Origin: Schlesneria sp.
Lineage (GTDB): Bacteria; Planctomycetota; Planctomycetia; Planctomycetales; Planctomycetaceae
Reading direction: 5' to 3'
Assembly: GCA_025353525.1 (NCBI GenBank)
Contig: JANXOO010000088.1
Span: forward strand, 1 to 7,495
Length of the DNA stretch: 7,495 nucleotides
The notes under the pieces are model-generated. The model was not told where the DNA came from. It saw only the letters and a program-made list of their open reading frames with translations, and did not search any database. A program made the translations under genes and the position numbers. This document shows, in pieces, positions 1 through 5,060 of this stretch. The first letter of the stretch is position 1. Every line of letters begins with the position of its first letter.

Positions 1-782
1 TTTTCGTCGGCCAGGGCCTTATCGTGAGCACCTTGCCTCAAATAGACTTCGTACCGGTGCTGATAGTATTTGGGATTGAGCGGATCGAGCATCATTGCGT
101 GAGTGAAATCGATAACGGCGTTCCGGAAATCGCCCGCGCGAGCTCGCAACAATCCCCGATTGTTGAACGCGTTCACGTACTTGTCGTCCAGTTGAATGGC
201 GAGGTTAAAGTCGTCGAGGGCCCGTTCGATCTGTCCCGCTTCGATTTCGGCAAATCCGCGATTGTTGTACGCGTCAACGTAACCCTTATCGATTGCAATG
301 GCCCGATCAAATTCCGGAACTGCTTCGGCATACTTCTGCTGAGCGATCAGCAACAGTCCGCGATTGTTAAAGGCGTTCTTGAATGTCGGCGATAATTCCG
401 TCGCTTTGTCAAAATCGCTTCCAGCCGCGTCGAACTGTCCCAACCCGAGTCTGACGAATCCGCGATTATTATACAGTTTGGCATCGCGTCCGTTGATCGC
501 GATCGCATGGTCGAGATCAGACAATGCGGCTTCGTTACGACCGTCGCGCTGAAGTGCCGTCGCCCGCAGCCCATAGAGGTTTTCATCACGAGGACTGCGG
601 TCGATCAGCGCCGTCAGTCGCTCGATGGCTGCCGTGACATCACCGCGTTCAAAGAGTGTCGCCACTTCCGGCGGAATCGCGACTTCTGTCGATGCCGAAT
701 TCGTTGAGGTCGACGGTGCCTGACCTGCACCGCCGCAACCGATCAACAACCCCAACAACATCACCCATGCCATCCGTTGCAT
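1..782 (-). CDS. TPR-repeat lipoprotein, C-terminus beyond window edge
   Basis: The reading frame is open from an ATG at 782 to the left edge, giving 260 residues without a stop, so the gene is truncated. The start is supported by GGGAG eight bases upstream. Residues 1-16 form a short lipoprotein signal peptide (hydrophobic LLGLLIG followed by Cys16), so the protein is probably lipid-anchored. A Ser/Thr/Ala/Pro-rich linker follows to about residue 40. From about residue 70 there are tetratricopeptide units in exact 34-residue register: the (Y/F)NNRG(F/L) motif recurs at 104, 138, 172 and 206, with weaker units at 70 (YGLRA) and 240 (YQHR). TPR solenoids bind partner proteins, and no enzymatic domain is visible. 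An ATG at 773 is an alternative start but would shorten the signal peptide and lose the RBS spacing. The family is certain; the specific role is unknown. Confidence 0.9.
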   Translation of the reverse strand, partial: MQRMAWVMLLGLLIGCGGAGQAPSTSTNSASTEVAIPPEVATLFERGDVTAAIERLTALIDRSPRDENLYGLRATALQRDGRNEAALSDLDHAIAINGRDAKLYNNRGFVRLGLGQFDAAGSDFDKATELSPTFKNAFNNRGLLLIAQQKYAEAVPEFDRAIAIDKGYVDAYNNRGFAEIEAGQIERALDDFNLAIQLDDKYVNAFNNRGLLRARAGDFRNAVIDFTHAMMLDPLNPKYYQHRYEVYLRQGAHDKALADE

Positions 783-817
783 TCTGGCGTCTCCCGGACA
801 CAGACCCCTGACACTAC

Positions 818-834
818 CGACACTTCCAGTGTCG
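818..834. repeat. Perfect 7-bp hairpin in lipoprotein gene leader
   Basis: CGACACT and AGTGTCG flank a TCC loop, ending 36 bases upstream of the lipoprotein ATG at 782. There is no T-run on either strand, so it is not a classical terminator. It may be an operator or an mRNA 5' structure; function is inferred only from position. Confidence 0.4.
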
Positions 835-895
835 ATCAACGGGCTTTTAATCAGGATTCCCGAATCGGTCAATCCCGAATTCGTCCGTAACTTGT

Positions 896-915
896 CTGCA
901 AGAAAGGTCTTGCAG
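896..915. repeat. Perfect 8-bp inverted repeat, 4-base loop
   Basis: CTGCAAGA (896-903) and TCTTGCAG (908-915) are exact reverse complements around AAGG. A second hairpin, GGGTC-GGA-GACCC, follows at 927-939. The pair sits in the middle of the divergent spacer, with no T-run. It may be a protein-binding site or part of a dispersed repeat family; only the symmetry is directly seen. Confidence 0.4.
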
Positions 916-1268
916 TGAGTTATGCGGGGTCGGAGACCCTCGGACAGCGGGTGTGGCCAACCTCAGCCGTTTTGAGTTTGCATCAATCGCAGGAGAGAGG
1001 ACGACCCGGCAAGATGGCCTCTCGCGCAGCGGAATCGACGAGAATCGGGTCGCGACGAATCGCTTCTGAAAGCACCGCTTCCGCGTTCGTTCGAAGTCCC
1101 GACAAATTCGAAATCCGCCCGCTGGAAACAAAACTTCGAAATTATCCGGTAGGTTTGCTTCTTGGTTCCCGTACTGATTCTGTTGGCATTCATCACGAAC
1201 CGGGGGGAGACAATCGTGGTTTCGCCCCAGTTCATGTTTCACAAATTGCGAATGAGGAGATCCGGATC

Positions 1269-1901
1269 ATGTTAAGTTTTGAAAACACGAAAATATCCCG
1301 GCGAACACTACTACGGGGCATCGGAGCATCGTTGGCGTTGCCATTTATGACAGCGACAGCCAGCCGAGGCGTATGTCAACTCGATCCCGATGATCGAGAG
1401 TACGTGTTCAACGTGTTTGAGATCGAGCATGAAAAGATCGAAGTCCTCGTGGCCAAAACGGGATTCGATCGGTACGTTGCAGGCAAAGAGTACTGGAGTG
1501 CCCATCAAAACGCGTTGCACAGGTTTGCCATCGCGACTCCTGGAACAATGATGACGATCCTCGGCACATCGCATAATTGGCCAGGCCCCAGGAATTTCAA
1601 ACCCACGTTTCGCATGCAGGACGCAGTCACTTGGGGCACTTCCACCGCCCCCGCAGGAAACAGTTGGGTCTATCGCGACGTGCGAACAAATACGTTCGTT
1701 TGTATCGAGTTCAACATCACCAGGATGGGCGGACGCTACCACGTCACTTCGATGAAATGGCACCTTGCAGCACAGCAAGCACCGTTGGCTGGAACGTATG
1801 TATTTGCCTACGGTCCGAAGTACACGTTGTCGTATACGATGGCCCCAACTCTGCCCACTGGCTACTCGTGGTACGGCGTCACCGTCAATCCCGGCTCGTA
1901 G
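1269..1901 (+). CDS. Short Tat-exported protein of unknown function
   Basis: A 210-residue protein. I chose the ATG at 1269, not the open frame reaching back to 915, because GAGGAG lies eight bases upstream and the protein then begins with a clean twin-arginine signal: SRRTLL at residues 10-15, a hydrophobic stretch GIGASLALPFM, and a possible ATA cleavage site near residue 31. The leader resembles those on planctomycete DUF1552 proteins, but the mature part is far shorter and I do not recognise it. The mature region is rich in aromatic residues (several W and Y) with alternating strand-like segments and ends in YSWYGVTVNPGS, which suggests a small beta-rich folded domain. The Tat route implies folding, perhaps with a cofactor, before export. 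The next gene starts 41 bases downstream on the same strand, so the two are probably co-transcribed. Existence and export are well supported; function is unknown. Confidence 0.8.
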   Translation: MLSFENTKISRRTLLRGIGASLALPFMTATASRGVCQLDPDDREYVFNVFEIEHEKIEVLVAKTGFDRYVAGKEYWSAHQNALHRFAIATPGTMMTILGTSHNWPGPRNFKPTFRMQDAVTWGTSTAPAGNSWVYRDVRTNTFVCIEFNITRMGGRYHVTSMKWHLAAQQAPLAGTYVFAYGPKYTLSYTMAPTLPTGYSWYGVTVNPGS

Positions 1902-1942
1902 CAGGATTTCGTCGCCAACCTCTAATTCCCGAGGGAACTCCA

Positions 1943-2545
1943 ATGGACAAAAATGACCGCGACTTTCGACTTAACAAACGCATCTTTTTGAATGTGGCGG
2001 CTATTTATCTTCCGACCTTCACTCGGACAGATGATGGGGGCAATTTCGAGGCGGCCAGGACCCTGTTGGATAAGCACAACATTGGCCTGACAGTCTGGCC
2101 TGCCGGCGGCGGCAAGCAATCGATCAACAGCCTTCAAGGCAGCCGGTACGAAGAACCAGTCAAAAATGACAAGGACTCCTACCAGCAGTTAGTGAAGGAT
2201 GTCGACAACTGGATCAGGAATCGTGCTACCGGCTACCCGTTCCTGGTTCCCGTCATCTTCTGTCAATATAGGGCATCAGGGGCTGCGATCACCCCGTTTG
2301 AAAGCAAGCTCGGTGCAGCGTCTCCCGCCTGCCTGATTTCCATGTCAGGACTGAACATGAACGACAAGATGACCGTATTGCACGAAATGGGCCATGCTGC
2401 CTTGTATCCTGATGCGTCACATAACAACGATGAGGAAGTGTCGGGGAACCTGATGCAGGAGTCCGATGGAAGGACGTTTCTCCTGCGATCTCAAGTTGAG
2501 GCGTTCTCGACGGCTTTTTTTGCAAGAATCGTTGCTGCGGAGTAG
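1943..2545 (+). CDS. Putative metzincin-like zinc metallopeptidase, leaderless
   Basis: A 200-residue protein starting at ATG 1943, with GAGGG seven bases upstream; the open frame further back overlaps the preceding gene and is not used. The key motif is HEMGHAALYPD at 147-157: His147, Glu148 and His151 match HExxH, and Asp157 occupies the third-ligand position of the metzincin HExxHxxGxx(H/D) motif. An Asp there is the arrangement known from snapalysin (HETGHVLGLPD). The usual Gly is Leu154, and His160 is an alternative ligand. SGNLMQES (168-174) sits where a metzincin Met-turn would be expected. The N-terminus (NKRIFLNVAAIYLPTF) has no obvious Sec or Tat signal, although the partner gene upstream does. 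It may act in the cytoplasm, or be exported by another route or with its partner. Metal binding is fairly likely; the substrate is unknown. Confidence 0.8.
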   Translation: MDKNDRDFRLNKRIFLNVAAIYLPTFTRTDDGGNFEAARTLLDKHNIGLTVWPAGGGKQSINSLQGSRYEEPVKNDKDSYQQLVKDVDNWIRNRATGYPFLVPVIFCQYRASGAAITPFESKLGAASPACLISMSGLNMNDKMTVLHEMGHAALYPDASHNNDEEVSGNLMQESDGRTFLLRSQVEAFSTAFFARIVAAE

Positions 2546-2630
2546 GAATTGGATGGCCGGCATCCAGGTGTCAATGCCTCAAACGCGGCACACGGGTTCA
2601 GAACAAAAGAACAACAAGGGGGACGCGGTA

Positions 2631-2760
2631 AGTGTGTGTCCCCATTTAACTCAACGGCTCATTGATCCGGGTGAGGTTGTTTCCGGTATCCGTTTCGTTT
2701 CTGTCGTTAAGGCGACTGGCCGGAAATGAAATACCCGTCGCTGAAAAATGGGGACAGGCA
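2631..2760. repeat. Candidate REP/MITE-like element with terminal inverted repeats
   Basis: TGTCCCCATTT at 2637-2647 is the exact reverse complement of AAATGGGGACA at 2746-2756. The similarity extends outward, with GTG(T/C)(G/C)TGTCCCC at the left end matched by GGGGACAGGCAC at the right. The enclosed ~100 bases have no gene. TGTCCCC-type ends on short non-coding elements are familiar from REP sequences mobilised by RAYT transposases, but no transposase is present here. The symmetry is seen; the mobile origin is inferred. Confidence 0.4.
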
Positions 2761-2763
2761 CGA

Positions 2764-2796
2764 GGAAGACCCCCGGCGCGCCGGCTTCCCGTTTTT
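2764..2796 (+). terminator. Rho-independent terminator after the Tat/metallopeptidase pair
   Basis: GGAAG (2764-2768) pairs with CTTCC (2785-2789), and inside it CCGG (2773-2776) pairs with CCGG (2781-2784) around a CGCG loop, with four bases bulged on the 5' arm. CG and five Ts (2792-2796) follow. The polarity suits plus-strand transcripts, here arriving about 220 bases after the metallopeptidase stop and just before the opposing ferredoxin gene end. Confidence 0.55.
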
Positions 2797-2829
2797 CAGC
2801 CGGTCGATTTCCCACTGCCGGTCGCCTAA
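2764..2829. repeat. Convergent-junction repeat module, copy 1
   Basis: This segment shares GGAAGACCCCCGG, then (C/T)GCGCC, then CCCCG or TCCCG followed by a T-run, and finally CCGGTCGCCT(A/T)A with 6542-6608. In each copy the last box abuts the stop codon of a minus-strand gene, and the hairpin part faces the plus-strand transcript. This could be a dispersed terminator element or a fragment of a larger repeat family. Confidence 0.5.
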
Positions 2830-3083
2830 GCCGGATAAATCGGGGGACAGCTTGCGGCCATTTCTGCGTTCAGTTCGATGTAGTCACGCCATTGTTTCGG
2901 AACGTCATCGTCTGCGAAAATTGCGTTCACGGGACATTCGGCCGTGCAGAGGCAGCAGTCGATGCAACTGTCCGGGTCGATGAACAGCATTTCGGCTCCT
3001 TCCCGGAAACAATCGCAGGGACAGACGGTCACGCACAGCTTGTGCTTGCAGCCGATACACGGTTCGGTGACGATGTGAGGCAT
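2826..3083 (-). CDS. fdxA: Seven-iron ferredoxin ([3Fe-4S][4Fe-4S])
   Basis: An 85-residue soluble electron carrier of the Azotobacter FdI/FdxA family. The start at 3083 gives the family's canonical MPHIVTEPCIGC N-terminus and has AGGAG seven bases upstream; an in-frame start at 3158 is possible but adds unrelated residues. By comparison with Azotobacter FdI, Cys9, Cys17 and Cys50 should hold the 3Fe cluster and Cys21, Cys40, Cys43 and Cys46 the 4Fe cluster; Cys12 and Cys25 match the conserved non-ligand cysteines. The tail FADDDVPKQWRDYIELNAEMA is also family-typical, but the protein ends soon after and lacks the long C-terminal extension of Azotobacter FdI. Three cysteines are extra (23, 44, 79). 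It is transcribed alone, convergent with the genes to its left and divergent from the sigma/kinase gene. The redox partner cannot be read from context. Confidence 0.93.
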   Translation of the reverse strand: MPHIVTEPCIGCKHKLCVTVCPCDCFREGAEMLFIDPDSCIDCCLCTAECPVNAIFADDDVPKQWRDYIELNAEMAASCPPIYPA

Positions 3084-3228
3084 TCCGGATCTCCTGAAAA
3101 ACGGGCACTTCATTTTCGACTCAAACGGAGATGCCGATTTCAGAGTTTCCCCGGACATGAATTTTTAAGTATTTTTGATTTTTCCTCGAAACCGGACGTT
3201 TCACGGCAATTCAGGAAGCGAAAGACCG
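3084..3228. promoter_or_regulatory. Divergent promoter region, ferredoxin versus sigma/kinase
   Basis: This 145-base spacer must carry both promoters. It contains a conspicuously AT-rich patch at about 3159-3185 (runs of T and A around TTTTTAAGTATTTTTGATTT) in an otherwise GC-rich neighbourhood. I see no -35/-10 pair that I would defend. The RBS for the ferredoxin lies at its left end (AGGAG on the minus strand). A weaker AGGAAG sits ten bases before the sigma-factor ATG. Confidence 0.3.
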
Positions 3229-3519
3229 ATGACCGGATCGACTCGCGAGCTATTGGCGAAGTACCGCACGGGGTCCGAGGAGGCGGCAGAGCAGATTTTT
3301 TCGCGGTACCTCCACCGATTGACCTCGCTCGCGCGGTTGCGTCTTTCGGAGAAGATTGCCCGGCGGATCGATCCGGAAGATGTCGTCCTATCGGCCTATC
3401 GCAGTTTTTTTGTCGCCGCACGTAACGGACGATTCGTTCTGGATCGTGACGGCGATCTTTGGCGACTGCTGGTTTCGATTACTCTGCACAAACTTCACAG
3501 GCAGGTTGCCGCTCATTAG
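3229..3519 (+). CDS. ECF-type sigma factor, N-terminal (region 2) part ending at amber codon
   Basis: A 96-residue product starting at ATG 3229 (AGGAAG ten bases upstream) and ending at TAG 3517-3519. It matches the sigma region 2 half of the ECF subgroup common in Planctomycetes: RYLHRLTSLARLRLSEKIA at about 27-45, DPEDVVLSAYRSFFVAARNG at about 48-67 (core-binding and -10 recognition helices), then DGDLWRLLVSITLHKLHRQV. Sigma region 4 is missing, but it occurs in the same frame straight after the stop: five codons separate the TAG from the next ATG, and TQKRS after it resembles the family's usual linker. This is therefore the front part of a longer sigma/kinase reading frame cut by one codon. 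Alone it could bind RNA polymerase core but should not recognise a -35 element. The frame is certain; whether the product is made as such is not. Confidence 0.75.
   Translation: MTGSTRELLAKYRTGSEEAAEQIFSRYLHRLTSLARLRLSEKIARRIDPEDVVLSAYRSFFVAARNGRFVLDRDGDLWRLLVSITLHKLHRQVAAH
3517..3519 (+). other. In-frame TAG inside the sigma/kinase reading frame
   Basis: The codons on either side are in one frame: GCC GCT CAT, TAG, ACG CAG AAG CGT TCG ATG. The stop falls in the linker between sigma regions 2 and 4, a position that tolerates most residues. A single C-to-T change from CAG (Gln), among other single changes, would create it. It may be a genuine nonsense mutation, a sequencing error, or a readthrough or suppression site. 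Confidence 0.9.
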
Positions 3520-3534
3520 ACGCAGAAGCGTTCG

Positions 3535-4827
3535 ATGTCGAGTGAAGAGTCGCGGGAATCGATCGAATTCGTTCCGTCTCGTGATCCGACGCCTGACGAA
3601 GTACTGGCCGCCAGTGAAGAACTGGAAGCGATCCTGGAAGATCTGCCACCTTTGGCGAGGCGCGTTGTCGAGCTGCGCCTGCAAGGAGAAGGAACAGAGT
3701 CGATCGCGGTCGAGATCGCGCGGTCAGAACGGACCGTAAGACGACAGTTGGATCTTGCCAAAGCGGCATTTCGGCGACGATGGATGCTCCATTCGACCGG
3801 CGATGGGGAGCAATTCGATCCATTCGCACGTCTCAAATCGGGCATCGTCGAACGAATGATTTCGGACGACGCAGATCCCGGGCTTCGTGATGCGATTGAA
3901 TCAAAGAGGTCCGCCGATGGCGCAGCCGCGTCGGGTGACTCATCAGCCCGGCTGTCGTACCGCAGGTATTTGCTTGAGCGATTCATCGGATCGGGCGGAA
4001 GTGGTAAAGTTTATCGGGGCCGCGATCTCGAAACGGGCCGAATGGTTGCCGTCAAGTTTTTGCGCAAGTCATTCCAGCGTCGACCGGAGGCCATTCGACG
4101 ATTTTCGCGAGAGGCAGAGACTGTGTCGCGGCTGAGTCACTGCGGGATCGTTCGCCTGTACGGGTTAGGCCAAACTCCGCGTGGAGGATACTTCCTGGTC
4201 ATGGACTGGTTCCCCGCTGGAGATTTGAACCGACGAATGCAGCAAGGTCCGATTTCTGTCCGCGATGCCATTCATCGGGTGTGCGAAACGGCATTGGCGG
4301 TTCAGTACGCCCATGAACAGGGAGTCGTGCATTGCGATCTGAAGCCGGCAAATGTGTTGCTGGATGAAACGGGTCGGGCAGTCGTCACCGATTTTGGACT
4401 CGCACGTACTGCCGGTGCGGACCACGATCCCGAGGACTCAATCGAAGGGACTGCTGGCTATATGGCATTGGAACAGGCTGTTCCCGGCTTCGGCGAGATT
4501 GGAACGTGGACCGATGTTTACGGTCTGGGAGCCGTCCTGTATGCGTTACTCGCCGGAAATGCGCCGTATACCGGGAAGCGTCCGAGCGATGTTTTAAGCC
4601 AACTGATCGCCAACCGTCCGATTCCGGAACTGACGACTCTTCGGCGTGGTATACCACGAGAACTCGAAGAACTTTGCCTGCAATGTCTCAGCCGCAACCC
4701 CGCGCAGCGCCCTGGTACTGCGAGTGACGTGGTTGCACGACTTCAGGCATGTCCGGCTGGCACCGACTTCGAAGTCACTGATGACGATGTCACGCCCGTA
4801 CAAACCGAATCAGGAAACATTCCGTGA
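3535..4827 (+). CDS. Sigma region 4 fused to Ser/Thr protein kinase
   Basis: A 430-residue product if started at ATG 3535 (weak AGAAG six bases upstream). Residues 26-83 are sigma region 4: EELEAILEDLPPLARRVVEL and a helix-turn-helix at about 53-72 (ESIAVEIARSERTVRRQL). A linker of about 60 residues leads into a Hanks-type kinase at about 145-405: glycine loop GSGGSG (152-157), ATP-binding Lys174 in VAVKFL, helix-C Glu193 or Glu195, catalytic loop HCDLKPAN (266-273) with Asp268, metal-binding DFG (286-288) and Arg392. Cys267 replaces the Arg of HRD, and the P+1 motif reads GTAGYMALEQ rather than the usual GTPGYMAPEQ. No transmembrane segment or extracellular sensor is present, so it should be cytoplasmic. 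The kinase would phosphorylate Ser/Thr residues, perhaps in the attached sigma factor or a partner. Linked sigma and kinase genes are known in Planctomycetes. Confidence 0.88.
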   Translation: MSSEESRESIEFVPSRDPTPDEVLAASEELEAILEDLPPLARRVVELRLQGEGTESIAVEIARSERTVRRQLDLAKAAFRRRWMLHSTGDGEQFDPFARLKSGIVERMISDDADPGLRDAIESKRSADGAAASGDSSARLSYRRYLLERFIGSGGSGKVYRGRDLETGRMVAVKFLRKSFQRRPEAIRRFSREAETVSRLSHCGIVRLYGLGQTPRGGYFLVMDWFPAGDLNRRMQQGPISVRDAIHRVCETALAVQYAHEQGVVHCDLKPANVLLDETGRAVVTDFGLARTAGADHDPEDSIEGTAGYMALEQAVPGFGEIGTWTDVYGLGAVLYALLAGNAPYTGKRPSDVLSQLIANRPIPELTTLRRGIPRELEELCLQCLSRNPAQRPGTASDVVARLQACPAGTDFEVTDDDVTPVQTESGNIP

Positions 4828-5000
4828 AGCTGATTTCCCTTACGCCGTGCATGGATGTTGGACTGTGGGCTGAACTGCGCGCATCCGGTATCCCGAAGGA
4901 ACTCGCGACAGGCCGGTTCTGGCATGATCCGAATGGCGACTTCAGAATTTTGCGCATCAAGGGTTGCTATGTGGCGTCTGATGGAACCTGTCCCGTATGA
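4824..5000 (+). CDS. Small protein of unknown function, coupled to kinase gene
   Basis: A 58-residue ORF whose GTG start overlaps the kinase stop (GTGA), with AGGA eight bases upstream, an arrangement typical of translational coupling. The product begins MKLISLTPCMDVGLWAELRA, continues with GIPKELATGRFWHDPNGDFR and ends in GCYVASDGTCPV. It is soluble in appearance, with three cysteines and no signal peptide. I recognise no family. Codon choice resembles the flanking genes. It lies between the sigma/kinase gene and the AroD-AroE homologue, 60 bases before the latter's start, which suggests a place in the same operon. It could also be the front of a longer frame-shifted gene, because another short frame (4997-5086) begins by overlapping its stop. 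Confidence 0.5.
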   Translation: MKLISLTPCMDVGLWAELRASGIPKELATGRFWHDPNGDFRILRIKGCYVASDGTCPV

Positions 5001-5060
5001 TGATTTCGTCGGGCCTGGACTCGTTTGTCGATGTCGTTGTGATGGAGCATGGAGCTATCA

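Larger units (their letters stand above)
783..1268. other. Long divergent intergenic region without convincing gene
   Basis: These 486 bases separate two divergently oriented exported-protein genes and must contain both sets of start signals. A frame is open on the plus strand from a GTG at 915, and other frames are open on the minus strand, but none gives a recognisable protein or a good RBS. Three perfect inverted repeats are visible: 818-834 (7-bp arms, 3-base loop), 896-915 (8-bp arms CTGCAAGA/TCTTGCAG, 4-base loop) and 927-939 (5-bp arms GGGTC/GACCC). None is followed by a T-run. An imperfect direct repeat around (A/G)ATCCCGAATTCG-like sequence lies at about 854-884. This could be regulatory leader, decayed coding sequence or a dispersed repeat; I cannot decide. 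Confidence 0.5.

Noticed and set aside
847..1242. Minus-strand frames in the divergent spacer (847-1242 and 963-1235)
   Set aside because: No RBS, no recognisable domain and no hydrophobic or structured pattern. A decayed gene cannot be excluded but is not supported.
915..1268. Open frame extending the Tat-exported protein upstream to a GTG at 915
   Set aside because: It would bury the twin-arginine signal 118 residues inside the protein. The ATG at 1269 has an excellent RBS and gives a proper signal peptide.
1234..1275. 13-codon ORF overlapping the start codon of the Tat-exported protein gene
   Set aside because: Very short, no RBS and no attenuator-like structure around it; overlaps of this kind are common by chance.
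2551..2565. GGATG-GCCGG-CATCC hairpin just after the metallopeptidase stop
   Set aside because: Only a 5-bp stem and no T-run; the better terminator lies at 2764-2796.
3084..3158. N-terminal extension of the ferredoxin to an in-frame start at 3158
   Set aside because: The family begins at MPHIVTEPC, and the AGGAG sits at the right distance from 3083; the extension is unlike any ferredoxin.
3516..3986. Minus-strand open frame across the amber region
   Set aside because: Its translation is Ser/Arg-rich low-complexity sequence, typical of the antisense of a GC-rich gene. The plus strand encodes sigma region 4 here.
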